Notes: generated from the letters alone by a model not told the origin. 64,000 nt of DNA from Candolleomyces eurysporus (GCA_027579435.1 JANBPK010000711.1:62001-126000), one strand, 5' to 3'; shown: positions 1 to 12,825, numbered from the stretch's first letter. Made by a program: numbers and translations.

Positions 1-3000
1 CCAGACCACGAGCCAGAGCCAGAGGAAAAGGCTGTTTCGTCGCGAGGCCGAAGATATGCAATAAAGTCCTATGTCGAGTCGAGTGAGGGTGAAGAAATAG
101 ACGATGTGCAACCACCGACAACAAGCGGGCAGAGGACAACGCGCAGTTCAGCAGGTTCTATGAAAGACGAGGACGAAGAAGAGGCCCAGCCGCGAAGACT
201 GACAAGGCGCAGCGCCCGACTGCAGGACTTTGTCGTGAGCGACGAAGATGAAGACATGCACAATGAGCGCGACGATGGAAGCAAGAGACGACTCAGGCAG
301 CGTCACAAACCCAAGCCCTCCTCCTCCTCTAGAGCTGTCAACGGTGGAAGGACCTCAACGCGCATTACCCGTCGCTCAGCACGACACCAGAAACCCAAGG
401 AAGAGGAGAAGGACTGGGTAGACCATGGCTCAGGGTCGAGTTCGGCTGATGGAGAGTTCGAAGCAGTTCAGGAGGCATCGTCGGACCTGGATCTCGCCCT
501 TGAACCAGAACCGGAGCCAGAGCCAGAAGACGACAACGACGGACGACCTTACGCCTTCCGACAGCGCCAAAAGATCAACTACGCTATCCCTCCGCCCCTC
601 GAGTCGCTGCCCAAACCACCTCCCAAGCCGGCCGGCGGCGGACGCAATGGTTTCCGTGGAGGCAAGAAGGGACGAGGGTTGGGATGGAGTGCGTCGGGCG
701 CAGAACTAGGTCGCTGGATGGGCATGCCTGGCGATGATTCAGACTCGGACCACCCGACAAGAACTCCTCGAAAACCGTTTGGACTCAACCCCTTTGGTAC
801 TGGTGCACTCCCTGCTGGTGGCATTATTCCTGGAGACCTGGCAGCAGCTGGGACTCCCTCCAACCTGGGGAAAATCGGCGACGCAGGTGGGTTCTCCTAT
901 TCCTGACTTTTTGACTCCCTCTGACTGACATGTTGNCAGCCCTTGCGGATGCGGATCCGCTAGGACCCAACCAGAACGTTACNTTCGATGAGGTTGGAGG
1001 ATTGGACGAACGTAGGTTGCCCTTGTCTCTCTCCATTGGNGNTGGTGGCTTAAATGAAATGCAGACATACACTCCCTGAAAGAGATGACGCTACTGCCTC
1101 TGCTCTATCCAGAGGTCTTCCAAAGATTCAACGTTGTCCCACCTAGAGGAGTGCTTTTCCATGGNCCTCCTGGTACAGGAAAGACGCTTCTGGCTCGTGC
1201 CCTCGCAGCCAGTTCTAGGTCNGGCGGCAGGCAAATCTGTAGGTTCCCATTTATCTGGTTTGTCAGACACACTTGCTTACATCTCTTATGCAGCTTTCTT
1301 TATGCGCAAGGGCGCTGACTGTCTATCGAAGTGGGTCGGAGAAGCCGAACGGCAACTNCGTCTCCTNTTTGAAGAAGCCCGAAACTCCCAACCCTCCATT
1401 ATCTTCTTTGACGAAATCGATGGCCTTGCACCTGTCAGGTCGTCAAAGCAAGATCAAATCCATGCCTCGATNGTCTCGACGTTGCTTGCGCTCATGGATG
1501 GTATGGANGGTCGTGGACAGGTTATCGTCATTGGGGCTACGAANAGGCCTGATGCTGTTGATCCTGCACTTCGNCGTCCTGGTCGATTCGATCGCGAGTT
1601 TTATTTCGGGCTTCCTAGTCTNGATGCTCGTGAAAAGATTCTGGGGATTATGACTAGGAAATGGAGCAACTGGGATCTGAATCAGGAAGGGGAGAAGGGC
1701 GAGCAGATCAAGGAGAAGTTGAAGGGGTTGGCAAAGTTGACCAAGGGGTATGGAGGTGCTGATNTGAGAGTACGTGTTCCNTNGNATTTGACCCATAGCT
1801 TAGTGCTGACAGCTTTTGATGCATAGGCACTTTGNACTGAGGCTGCACTCAACGCGATCCAGCGAAGATACCCTCAAGTTTACAAGTCGACTGATCGCCT
1901 CCTGTTGAAGCCGGAGACGATTGANGTTGGTCTNAGGGACTTCATGATGTCGATNAAAAGTANGTCATNTTNCTCCAGTACTCTTGGGTTTCNGACTAAT
2001 CCCGTTTGCATTATAGAAATNGTNCCCTCTTCGGCGAGATCAACCACTTCGNCTGCGACTTCACTCCCACCCCAGTTTGAGCCACTGCTATCTGANACTC
2101 TAGAGCGCGTCAAGAATACTATTCAGAAGGTTATGCCGCTCGAAAAACCGCTCACGGCTCTTGAAGAAGCCGAGTTCGAAGATGAAGGTGGTGAAGAAGG
2201 TGCTCTCGAGCGAGAAATGCTGTCTCGGTGTAAGTGTATCAATCAATATGAGTTGGGTTTAACNTGGCATTGATCACTTCTTTCAGCTATGCAAACCCTT
2301 CGTGTCTACCGACCGCGAGTTATCATCCATGGTCCAGTCGGTATGGGACAGGGATACATCGGCGCTGCTGCTTTGCACCACCTTGAAGGCTACCACATCC
2401 AAAGCTTAGAACTCGGGACCCTCATGAGCGATTCAGGTAGAGTAAGTCACCGCAGCCCCTCGACACCTTGTATATCAGGCTGACTGAAGTTTCATAGACC
2501 GTTGAGGCCGCGATCGTTCAACTGTTCGTTGAAGCCAAGCGACACCAGCCATCTGTCATCTACATCCCATCCCTCTTCGGTTGGTGTGCAGCGGTCAACG
2601 AGACATCGCGTTCCACCGTCCGAGCGATGCTCGAAACACTTCTCCCCACAGACCCTATCCTGCTGCTAGCAGTCGTAGACGGACCCTTCTCGTCGCTACC
2701 CAGAGACGTCAAAGCGTGGTTCGGTCCGGCGAAAGACAACCGCGTTGAACTCGCGCCTCCCGCTGCGTCNCAGCGTTCAGCGTTCTTNGANCCCTTGTTG
2801 AAAGANGTCGCACGGAAACCCAATGAGTTTGCGGACGGTGTGAAGAGGCGGAAGAGGATTTTGGAGGAGCTGCCTATTGCGCCACCGTTAGAGCCTAGGC
2901 AGCCGACCGCTGCTGAGCTGGCGGTGCAGGCAGAGAACGATCAGAAGACGATTGCGCTGCTCAAGTTCAGGCTTGGGCCTATCCTTGCTGAGATGAAGAG

Positions 3001-4991
3001 GAAGTTCAAGAGGTTTACGAAGAGAGCCACTGTGAGTTTACGTCCCCTTTCCATTNAATATACTAGTTTACTGATTCGTGGATGCGATGCTACAGGAGGA
3101 ATATAACTTTGAACCCGACGAGAACGGTATTGGGTATGCATACGAGCTAGACGCAAGTGCGGGTCTTGTCCANCCTCAACCACAGCAACTACCCAACGGC
3201 GTCATCGATATCACCGGNGAGGGACCTGCAACTCAGCCTGCTGAACCTGCTACCCAACCCGTGGAACAGGTTATGCTTCAGAGNCCGCCACTCTACGATA
3301 TGGACTTGGACAAGATGCANGGCGAGCTGTANAAGGGATATTACCTGACACCTCAAGATTTCCTCGACGATGTTGGGAAGATGGTGCACAATGCCGACGT
3401 GCGGGCGCATGAAGATCTGGATAGGCTGCACAAGGCCCAGGCGATGTTTACCGCCGCGCAAGTGAGCTTGATGGAGTTTGATCCTGCGTTCAGGTTGGAG
3501 TGTGAACGGATGGCGGCGAGGGAGAGGCAGAGAGCTGAGGCTGTGAGAAAGGCCAAAGGGAAAGACAAGGAGCATGGGAGTGGAGCTGACACGCCGACGA
3601 ATGGTGTCCAAACGAGGAGGAGCACGAGGATTAATGGGGCTCCTGCTGAGCTTATTACTATGACGGACCCTGTCAAGCTGGAGAGGCGGTTGAAGAGGCA
3701 GAGAGAGGCTGGGGAGAATAGTGGCGCAGAAAGAGATACGAGCGCATCGGCAGAGGAAGGTGTCGCTGGTGGGGAACCAAACAGCAAACGAACTAAGATG
3801 GATGTTGATAGAGTCCACCGGCCTGTGGAGGAAGTTGATGACATGGAAGATGAGCTCCATCTCAAGACTCCGCAAACGCAGAATAGGCATACGGTCAGAT
3901 TTGCGAATTCCCTGCCTCAGATCGTAGAGTCTGGACAAGAGGGTATGCATGGTGCTGGTGGAAAGATGCCGACGCCGTCACCCTTAGCAAATTACCAGCT
4001 TCATCACCAGCAGCATGGATTCCACCAGCCACAGCCGGATTTCCACCAAGGATTCCCGCCTCACCAGCAGCAACACCATCATAATGGCATTCTTCATCCG
4101 CCCTTCGGTGCACCACCCCCTCAACCCCACTTCGGTCCCCCTGACCATATGAATGTTGACCGTCAACCCCAGCCTCGAAGTCAGCACGGTTTTGATCCTT
4201 TCTTGCTGAACCCGGTGTCTCCTACTGGCGAAGTGCCAAATCACAATTCAATGCATCTTCCCCCTCAAAATCATGGCTTTGCTGGGAACACCCCCTTCGT
4301 ACCCAACAACTATCCTGCAGCTTCGTCGTCAGGCATGGCAGGGCCTATGTCTATGGGAGGTTACGGGACGTCTCAACCACCAATGCCAATGCCGTTTGAA
4401 GATCCCAACAACCCGTTCTCTCCATCATATCCCAATCCTGGCATGCCTCAACCCCGGCCACAGCCTCAACCTCATTACGTCGAGCCCCAGAACGCCCAGC
4501 AACTGCATGTTCCTCAACCATCTCAGGTTCCGTCGTCGTTGGCTCGGACTCCGTCTCCCAATCGTTTGACGTCGATCCTTCGCGCCTCGCGAACGCCTGA
4601 GGTTGAACGACAGGCTACACCGAACGCTGTTGCACACGAAGGTTCTCCTGCTTCTGAGGCAACCCAGTCAAGCGATGTGGCAGCGGAAAGCGGTGACGGT
4701 GCTGCTTCTTCAGAGCCTACTCCCATGGTCGTCGAACGCAGTCCGTCCCCGCCTCTCCCCGACTTCCAGATGAACGAGGAGCTGTTGCAAGAGCTGCGTG
4801 ATAAATTGCAGGATAGGACTGGTAGCTTGACGATTGAGCAACTGGAGCAGCTGAGAGCTACGTGCTTGGGCGAGGTGTGGAGGCAGAGGAAAGAGTGGGA
4901 TAGAGATCCGCTTGTGAGGAGCCTCTTGAAGACGGTAGATGACTTTTTGGATGAGGTGAAGGAGTTGGAGGACTGGGATAACGAGGAGTAG
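1..4991 (+). CDS. YTA7: AAA ATPase with bromodomain, Yta7/ATAD2-like (5'-partial)
   Basis: Chromatin-associated AAA ATPase of the Yta7/Abo1/ATAD2 family, which remodels or evicts histones in the nucleus. The reading frame is open from base 1, so the 5' end lies outside. The N-terminal exon (to about 885) is acidic and basic low-complexity sequence. Next come 'TFDEVGGLDE', Walker A GPPGTGKT (about 1165-1190), Walker B IIFFDEIDGL (about 1400) and the arginine-finger stretch RRPGRFDREF (about 1575). A weaker second ATPase-like region with 'HGPVGMGQGYIGAA' lies near 2325, as expected for the degenerate second AAA module. A bromodomain-like stretch (about 3280-3480; YYLTPQDFLDDV, MVHNADVRAHEDL) follows, then a Pro/Gln/His-rich tail ending EDWDNEE. 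Introns are short (for example about 885-940 and 1245-1294). Many single N bases interrupt codons. Domain order is seen; function is from the family. Confidence 0.88.
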
Positions 4992-5681
4992 GGTTTTATG
5001 TTTTCTCTCTGTATTTTATCTTATAGTCAGACTGTTTTTGTTTTGAAACGTTCTATGTTGTACTTATATCTATTAATTTGCGTGTATTGTTGCTTGCTAT
5101 GGGTTTTCTATGGCGGATTTGTAAAATGTGAAGACTGTGCGAAAGGCGAGTTATCAAGCTCACAGCAGCGCTTGCATCCTCTCCCAGTCAAACCTACCAT
5201 CATCACCTGCACTTTCGCAATGCTCAGCCACGCTCGAAGGGCATATTGTCTTTGGTTGATTTGGATATCCGGATCCCTTGGACGAGCGCAGTTAGAGCGT
5301 GGACTGGGAGCTTGCAAAGTAGTTTCCTCATTCGTCAGGTGATCCAATCGCGAGCCAAGCCCGAGGCGCTTCCGCCTCCCTCATAATAATATGGAGTTGT
5401 AGTCCACCCAGCTCGCCGACATTCCGCCCGATAACCTCTGAAGGTCAACCATCGAGTATCAGTTTTCACGTTCAGCGGATCAATTGCTCGAACTGTATGA
5501 TCTAGAATTTATTCGAGCCCTCAGTCGGAAGTGGTATGGTGTAGCTGTTCACATTGTTCGCCTTTAACTTTGTCAGACGTCGTTCTTAGTCGTGCTCGTA
5601 CCTATCCCCTAGGGCTCTCATTTTACGTACGAGAAAGGAAAGGGAAAGCCATAAATCGTCACCTCACAGTGCATCCTGGAT
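4992..5681. other. Intergenic region between YTA7-like and IFI6-like genes
   Basis: This spacer holds the 3' flank of the AAA ATPase gene (T-rich, about 4990-5100) and the 3' flank of the minus-strand gene. Short open frames occur on both strands, but none has a recognisable motif or a plausible splice pattern. I see nothing else in it. Confidence 0.5.
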
Positions 5682-6282
5682 CTAAATGGAGGACCGCGAC
5701 TTCTGAACTTGAAGAGGTGTCGAACCACAGGGAGGAGGATCATTTTCATCTTGTCTACGCGAAAAGCCAATCATTGTTATAGCTCCGGCCACAGGAGCTG
5801 CTATTGTGGTAGCAGCTCCGACCACGATAGTAGCTGCTCCAGAGAGGAGGGCAAAAGCGGAAGGCATCACCGCTGTTGCCCCCACAGCCTGGAGGACTGA
5901 GAATAGACCACCGGTTGCAGCGCCATAAAAGACGGATTGAGCCAATGCTGCTAAGGAACCTAGAAGTTGTATCCATACGGTCGGCAGTGAAAGGCATTGG
6001 AAGTCACAGCATCTTACCTGCAGCGATCCCACCTGCCGTGAAACCAGCGCCGCTGAGTACTAACACAGCCAACCCAGGACCAACAACCACTACGCCAACC
6101 ACTATAAGGACCACTCCAACCGCTGCACCAGCCATTGCGAGACACACTCCAACCGCAACAGTGACGGGGTTCTCCTTGCAAAAGCGCACGAGCTTGAAAG
6201 CTTCCGTGCGGGTCAGTCCAGGAATATTAGCACTGAAGTGGGTGGNAAAAAAAGTATCCACCGACTTACTTATGTCCGCCAT
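5682..6282 (-). CDS. IFI6/IFI27 (ISG12)-like small membrane protein
   Basis: Two exons join cleanly: exon 1 is 6282-6018, the intron 6017-5960 has GTAAGA...TTCTAG ends, and exon 2 is 5959-5682. The join reads GIAAG|SLAALAQS with the frame kept. The product (about 180 aa) has a short soluble N-terminus, then hydrophobic Gly/Ala/Val-rich helices. It carries the ISG12-type pattern SGAGFTAGGIAAGS, followed by an AxQSxxYGAATGGLFSxLQAVGA stretch with conserved Gly and Ala spacing. In animals this family (IFI6, IFI27) sits in mitochondrial or nuclear-envelope membranes and affects apoptosis; scattered fungal members have no settled role. The ATG at 6282 (MADISK) is chosen because the slightly longer frame begins with GTG. 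One N falls in exon 1. The family call is from pattern memory, not a search. Confidence 0.72.
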
Positions 6283-6314
6283 CGGTGGCGGCACTGCGAC
6301 GATGGATATTCGAG

Positions 6315-6405
6315 GAGTGAACAGGAACTTGGAAGTAGGGTGAAACGGGCAAGCATCACTATTTATTTACCTTTATTGAGACAAGCCTTTATGTGATTTG
6401 AACTT
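6315..6405. repeat. Promoter-proximal repeat shared with 13565-13665
   Basis: This segment directly upstream of the IFI6-like gene recurs at about 13565-13665 upstream of the second F-box copy. Shared landmarks are 'aagtagggtgaaacggg/acaagcatc', 'attgagacaagtctttatg' and 'gatttgaactt', with small indels. It looks like a duplicated promoter fragment or a small dispersed repeat. Confidence 0.65.
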
Positions 6406-7096
6406 TATATACGCAGCCAAGGGGTGGAGGTTGGCCTCGTGTCGACAACCGGCAGGAATCCAATAAAGTTTAGGCATTCGGACAGCCAGTTGTCTGGTGG
6501 TGCGGTATTATGGTCCGATGATCCATCCAATTGAAAGGAGGAAGTCGCCTGTATTCGACGAGATTAGGTTCAAGAAGTAGACACATGAACGTTTCAAGCC
6601 GTTATAATCGTTATTCCTCCCTATCATTACGTCCTTTGCGTTCTAGAGCGGGACAAACAGTGATACTGCGTCATTTCCTNCCCCCCNAAAAAAACCTGCT
6701 CGAGTGACTGTCTTCCTTCACGCTTTTTCGTAGTTGAGATGGTTGGAAGGGCTGCTCTAAGACGACAGACAGCAGTCAAATTGAAAGAAAGATGTATGGT
6801 ACAGAATGAGGGTATGGTACAAATGCAAAATAACGTTGACACACTGCCTACAATGTACATGATGCTCGCCACCAACTGCAGCTGGAGCTCAATGTTCTAC
6901 TTTTGAACTTGACTATCTCTTTGTACTGGCTTCAACGTGCTTCCGGAGCTGCCAGCGCATTGCGAGTTCTTCTCTACGCCCAATCCTACCAAAATGCTAG
7001 AACAGGAGCGAAGGTACCGTCAGTGATGCTATTGGTACGAATGTTGAGGAAGGAAGTACCCCGCCTTGTTCGACTCCGTCCCACTATCGCTACTAC
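6406..7096. other. Intergenic region, no gene recognised
   Basis: Spacer between the IFI6-like gene (reading away) and the end of the minus-strand unknown gene. Two Ns occur near 6680. Open frames here lack motifs and splice signals and look like chance frames. I see nothing in it I can name. Confidence 0.45.
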
Positions 7097-8221
7097 TTAT
7101 ACCACCCTCCGATCCTTGGGCTTCGACTTCTGGACCTTACGGTTGGGCTTCGGACGCGACTTGGAACTGCCCTGGCGGTCGGAGTCATGGCCTGTGTCCT
7201 TCTCTGCTCTCTTGCGCTTCAAAGCTCTGTTCTTGGGAAGTTTGGCACCAGCATCTGACGTGGACTTTCCGCCACCCGGGAATGAATCAACCCGAACGTC
7301 CTCTTCAGCATCCTCGCCAAGTGCTACACCCACCGTCATCGCCTTCTCCGATGACCTCCCCTTATCCTTGGGGTTGGTCTTTCCGGTGGCCGTTCCCAAT
7401 TTTTGACTATACTTCTGACTCTTCTGAGAGGCTTGCCCTGCTTCTACCTCGGTAGATTCAGTCTGGTGATGAGGTTGCTCACCTACGCCTGGATTTCATA
7501 AGTTGAAAAATAAGTTCACATACGATGCTCCTCACATACCTGTTTCAACGTCATTCTTATCGTTTTTGAGGTCGTGGTTGGCCAACCATGTGTAAATCTT
7601 GTCTAGGCAAGCTTCCAAGATTGCTGGATCGGCTTGCGATACCTGGTCGCACTTCCAGACGTTTTTGATGCCCCAGGGATCTACCTGGACCATCTCCTGG
7701 GGATCGACGCAATGATAATCATCGTCATCGATCTGTCCTTGCACGTCTGGTCGGTGGAAGAAATTTTTGCTCTCGACTTCGAGCCAGAGTTCCAAAGGTT
7801 TCAAGTCCACTGGCTCCGCGAGAAAAAAGGCGTCGATGACTTTCTCGTAGTACTGGAGATACCACACGAGCGTCTCGAACATTCCTTCCTTGAGCCCCGA
7901 GGAAGAGGGACCACGATTCAGGATCCTTCTTTCATAGAATAAGGCGAGTAGCCACTGTCTCTTTGTGACGAGACGGATCGCGTCAGGAAGTGACTGGGGG
8001 CCCTCGTCCGCGCATGGGATAATGACCGGTTCAGACCAGTCCCTGACAAGTGGCCTCAAGGTGTTGATTGGTTCAACGACGACCCTCTCTGGGTAAACGT
8101 ACCGAGCCGCCGGGGGGTCGTCCCTGACTAAATATTGGATTTGACATATTCGTTCCAACTGGCGGGCTTGTTTGTTCTTCGACAATCGTGTGATGGGCCA
8201 TGGGGGGATTTCGAAAGCCAT
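7097..8221 (-). CDS. Unknown protein with basic, lysine-rich tail
   Basis: Two exons: 8221-7540 and 7488-7097, separated by a 51-nt GT-AG intron. The join restores frame (VETG|VGEQPHH), giving about 357 aa. The N-terminal two thirds are globular, rich in Trp/Tyr/Asp, starting MAFEIPPWPITRL, with a Pro-Glu-Arg segment near residue 45 and an acidic DDDDYH run near residue 170. The last third is low complexity with Lys/Arg/Ser clusters (KRKRAEK, KSRPKPNRKVQK), which could be nuclear localisation signals. I do not recognise a family. The single long exon, correct splice and contrast between globular body and basic tail support a real gene. Confidence 0.7.
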
Positions 8222-8645
8222 AGTAGTTGTAGAGAAAGGAGTGCGCCGGGATTATCTGGACAAACTGCCAGCGAGTGTGACTGGGGACTGGCGAAAGATT
8301 CTAGTCGTGGCTGTTAGGCGTCGACTGAGATGCTGGGACACACGAGGAACCCGGATAGAACTGGAGAAAACTATCGGATTCGCTAAGAGTAAAATAATCT
8401 ACAATCGTAGGTAGATATATAAAAATAAGAGTGTACAAATAACTGTAAATATGAAGCATAAAGGATAAACAAAAGGAACGTTCAGCTAGGGACCCTTGAG
8501 GAGAGGAATGATCATTCCCTGGCTATTGACTTCTATCAATGCGCTTTCCCTCCGACCATGGGCATTGGCAACCCTGGACTGCATCGCTTGCTGTGCGGCA
8601 ATGCCGCTCCTAATACCTCTGAAGCTACCTCTTTCTGACTACAAC
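8222..8645. other. Intergenic, upstream of unknown gene and F-box copy 1
   Basis: Divergent spacer between the minus-strand unknown gene and F-box copy 1. AT-rich stretch 8390-8470. No gene recognised. Confidence 0.4.
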
Positions 8646-8649
8646 TCGA

Positions 8650-10141
8650 CAGCATAACCTCCCAAATTCCTCAGTTGCGCTCGAGGCTGGCTGAGCTCGA
8701 AGATCAGCTCCGGTTATGCTCTCCCCAGTACGAAGAATGCCACCAGAAATTTTAGGAGAGATTTCCGTTTCCTTCCTCCCGGATGTCTTGGAATCCGGTG
8801 CCAGGAGTCGCAACCACTTGGTTAACATACAACTAGTTTGCAAGAGCTGGCGGGATGCAGCGCGACTCACCTATGGCCATAAACTATGGTGTGCTCTTTC
8901 CTTCGATGACCTCACAGATGTCCCTTGCAGGAAGGTCAAGCAGTGGTTCATCGGGCAGGAAGCAATCCGAAATCTCTTCATTCCTGATGCATGGTACAAT
9001 TTCTGCACGGATCAGCAGAGCTCCGCCCTCGCGACCTTGTTGGCCAACTTGGAAGGAACTCTCGACCACCTGTCACTTGGATGCAAGGGTCCGAAGAACT
9101 TCCAAAACCTTTTGAATTCTTTGGGGGCGGTCGAAGAGGGACCAGGGCCACTCTGACGTCGCCCATGGGGTCTCTAAAGTCGCTCACCCTCAAGTTCTAC
9201 GAAGAGTGGGACGAATCGCCCGACACACTACGATCGATGTTCCTCCAGCTGCCCCCAAACATCACGTCTTTCGAGCTCCATCTACCGAACAAAAGGTCAA
9301 ATGCATTTGAAACCGAGGGGCATTCTGACAGCGCGCCCTTGGCCCTCCCAACAAACCTACTCGAACGATTGTCTTCCCTCACACTTTTTCGCAACTGGGA
9401 TGGAACACATTGGCTGGAGGCTGCGCTGGGCCATTGTATTCACGTGGAAAATTTGACAATGGGCTTCATGGGGGCATTCTGGTCGTACGATCCCGACCAG
9501 CCTCACACAGAGTGCCTTCTGAGCTCTGGCCTTCTCCTTCCTCAAGTACGCACATTGCGTCTGCAAAACATTTGTCCACCGTCGATCGACATTTTGTGCG
9601 TCCTGAAAGCCCCTCAACTGATTGAATTGGATATCGGCTTCCAGCCCGACGACGAAGGTGTTTTCTCAAGTCGTTCTTTCGTTTGTCGAGCCATCAAGAT
9701 GCGAAGCCACCTTGCGCTTGCTCCAACTTCAATGCGCATTCATGAGGGCTGGAGAGCTGGCCACTGCCATCATTCACCTCCCTTTGCTGANCCCACCTTA
9801 CGCAGGAGGACATCGTTATGGACCCCAAAACCAGTCATGCCAATGTCTTTCGGATGCTCCTGTTCGAATTGCCAAACCTTGAGGCACTCGAGCTCCTCGA
9901 GCTCCAACCTGATTCTTCTTCCCATTCTTTACTCGATTTCCTCGAGTCGCGTCAACCATATAACCGCTTGGAAAATGGGGAGCTGTTCACGAAGCCTCAG
10001 GCTACGTTCAAGCGGTCAAAAGTGACTTATCGAAAGACACAGAAACTGAAGCAGGAGTTGGACACGTCCGGAGTTGTTGCATTTCTCAGCAAGTGGGGTG
10101 GTGGTTCTTTTAATATCGGCCCCATACTTTTTGTAGATTAA
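8650..10141 (+). pseudogene. F-box/LRR-like gene, copy 1, frame-broken
   Basis: F-box proteins recruit substrates to SCF ubiquitin ligases. The F-box core is visible from 8716 (LSPVRRMPPEILGEI, then VCKSWRDAAR, LWCALSFDDL), followed by leucine-rich repeat-like C-terminal sequence. Reading needs three frames: the first runs to a TGA at 9154-9156, the second spans about 9172-9780, the third about 9818-10141. Compared with copy 2, the first break is a nonsense codon plus a one-base loss near 9172. Upstream of 8716 a typical coil (ITSQIPQLRSRLAELEDQLR) is readable but out of frame, because about 10 bases present in copy 2 (after 13816) are missing. An N at 9791 clouds the last junction. Probably a pseudogene; sequencing error could explain part. 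Confidence 0.75.
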
Positions 10142-10465
10142 TTGACCTCTTTCAATTCCGCCTTCATCCATCTCGAACCATGCCTTACACATGCTCTTTT
10201 CTTCCTAAAGTTCATACCCTTGTGCGTCTTGGTAGTCATATTCAAGTCAGATCAAATTTACGAGACAGATTCCCCAAGTCTTTTCATACCCAATGTTCCT
10301 CTCGCCTGCCTAATGTACATACTGCGTTCAAATCGATCATCCTTCTTGTTTGGAGAATCCACCTGGTTTCAGCTCAGCGGCCAACAGGCGAAGCGGAAAC
10401 AAGCATTCATACTATGATACAATACATACTTGGACACTACTAACGCATTGGTCCGATCAATTCAT
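10142..10465. repeat. Shared 3' block between F-box and P450 genes
   Basis: Noncoding block between the convergent 3' ends of F-box copy 1 and P450 copy 1. The same block recurs before P450 copy 2 (14520-14715) and P450 copy 3 (about 18840-19155). It marks the repeating unit. Confidence 0.7.
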
Positions 10466-12784
10466 TCAGTCGATCCTCCGAACCTTCAACGGCACTCTAG
10501 GCCCCTTCTCTCCAGCAAACTTGGGCCGAGGAAGGGCACCCAGATGCCGTTCAACAACTGTATCCTTTCCATTCGGCATCTCGAAAGTGTATCGTCTGAC
10601 TAAATTGGCCAGGGAGGTCTAGATGAAGAGTAGATCATCAGTTCTAGCTCATCGACGTCGACATAAGAGAGAACGCGACTGACCTTGAAATTCGCCAAAG
10701 CAAAGTGCCTCCCAAGGCAAAACCGAGCCCCATCCGAGAACGACATAATATGATGGTGACCCTGAATCGACTTTGCATCACCCGTCAGCGTTGTATCCGG
10801 GTCCAACCACCTCTCAGGGTTAAATTCCTTGACGTCNGGGCCCCAAATCTCTTCGGAGTTGTTGATCAATACGAGGGGGATGTGGATGCCTTGGCCTTTA
10901 GCTAAAACCAGCTCGGAGACCAGCTCGCCGGTGGATGTGTGGATGGGTTTGGAGAGGGGGACTACGTCGTCTTGTTGGGTCTAAGTACGTGGGCCGAGTT
11001 AATTGAGACCGACGGGACAACGAAGACACAATCGGGAATGTGACTGGCCTCTCTCAGGATATTATCAACGGGCCCATCAATCCTCAACACTTCCTGCGTC
11101 ACAGCATCGAGGTAGGGCAGCCCAAGTGTGATTTGTTCCCAAGTAGGATCCCCGCCGAGTTGGTTCAGTTCTTCTCTTAGCTTTTCTTGCACTTCGGGGT
11201 GTCTGCATAGTTCGATTAAAGCCCACTAGATTGACGATGTCACTTCTCAATTTCAGAGCCCCATGAAGGCAGCACTTACAGTGAGAGAGGCTAACAAATG
11301 AATCACGAGTAAGGGAATTAATTAGGCAATGCTGGATGTGAGGATACGAGAAGTTGATCGGGTGACGTACTGGAGGTCGTCTCGTAACCTGCAAAAAGCA
11401 ATGTGTTCTGCGTATGGGTCCAGGTGAGTCTGAGCTACAAGCGTGGAACCTGAATACCAACCATCTAAAGAAGAGAAAGAGGTAAAGACGATTTCGAGTT
11501 GTAGAGTATAAGCATAACTCACTTGAGCAAGCACTTCCTCTGGGGTCATCGTCAAACCATCCGATGAACTTTCCGCCTTGACTGCATAACACGGTCAGTC
11601 ACGAACATCATCGTTCGTAGCCAAAGAAAAAAGCACTGACTCAAAAGCCCGATAATGCTCTTATCACTACCTCCAGCCTTCTCGTCACCGGAGTCCATCA
11701 TCATCTCCTTCTTTGTCCTCTCCAACAAATCGTCCGCAATCTTCTTCATCGAATACTTAATATTTCTCATAATCAACGTATTCTGCGTAGGCAAGTTTAA
11801 GAGGACAGGGAACATAGGTGCCAAGAAGAAGAAGGTGCGAGAGAGTAGGCTGGATTTTTCGGGAGCTTCGAAGGACTCGAAAACTTCCATGATCTTGGGT
11901 TTGATGTTGGTGTCTGGGCTTGAAAGGGCGCCAAAGTGGTGGCCAAAACCTGCGATGCCCAGGTTTTCGAGTCTAAGAAGGAAAGAGATCGTCTGAGGGA
12001 GGTCAAGAAATGAGGGAGCGTGAGAGTGGAAGACGTACGCTAATCTATTCATCCTGGAACGCGCAAAGTTTGCGAGTCAGGGCTATGGATTGGAGGAGAG
12101 AATAATCGATGAAGCTTACCATTGCTGTACTTCAATTGTGTCCGCTCCGCTGTCCAGGATGGCGTCCCAGGTAGCTTTTAACTGGAGACGATTAATCTGA
12201 AAGGCCAAACTCTGGAATGATATAACGCATACCTTCTCGGCGTTGTCATTGAAGATGTTAACATATCCACGAATGGCGGCGTTGCTAAACGCTGGAGTGA
12301 GAGCCTTCCGATGGCTATCACGACTGTCGTCTGAGAATTCTTTTGAGTAGAAAAGAGGGAAATTTTACTCTTACCGACGGTGGTCGTCCTTCTCAACAGA
12401 AAGAATCCCTCTGCCGGTCATGTTGTCAATGAACACTCTGGTAAAGTTGGGCTGGTGATACACAAATGTATCCCGAGCCAGGATATGAGCTACCGCCTTG
12501 ATATCCCAGATCATAACATCTTGGCGTCCAAATCCCATAGGAAAGCTAAACACCGTGCCATATTGCTTTGCCCACTTCTCAAAGGCCTTCAAGGGTTCGC
12601 CGGCTCCTGAGATAGCGGGGAACAAGCCGACAAAGAAGTTTTCGCCAGGAGGTCCCTGTAGCTTGGTCGTCTGAACTCGAGAACGGCTGTTCTTGATGAG
12701 TCGGACGACAAAGATGAAGAGAAGGATTGCGACAATGTCGCTGCCTCGAAGAGCTTGTATGATGCTCAAGATGGATGAAGCCAT
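10466..12784 (-). CDS. Cytochrome P450 monooxygenase, copy 1
   Basis: Microsomal haem-thiolate monooxygenase. The N-terminal anchor (VAILLFIFVVRLI) is followed by basic residues and the proline hinge LQGPPGENFFVG. Further signatures are the I-helix FAGYETTS (near 11380), the K-helix region YLDAVTQEVLR (near 11100), PERW and the haem loop FSDGARFCLGRHFA (near 10720) with its ligand cysteine. The last exon ends KVRRID-stop at 10466. Several short introns; the first has its donor at 12374, and acceptor ACGACAG gives RRRDSHRKALTPAF. The start is set at MASS (12784) because a TATAAA box at 12826-12831 leaves the upstream in-frame ATG (12811) only about 15 nt from it. Substrate unknown. One N at 10837. 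Confidence 0.87.
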
Positions 12785-12825
12785 CGTGGATTGAGTGCTA
12801 TCATTCAACAATGGAGACTCCTAGC

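Noticed and set aside
5531..5782. Plus-strand 83-codon frame as a gene
   Set aside because: It overlaps the 3' end of the better supported minus-strand IFI6-like gene and has no motif.
8991..10025. A complete 344-aa gene starting at 8991
   Set aside because: Its first 60 codons are the wrong frame of F-box copy 1, and its end runs in the wrong frame past 9780; only the middle is genuine F-box/LRR sequence.
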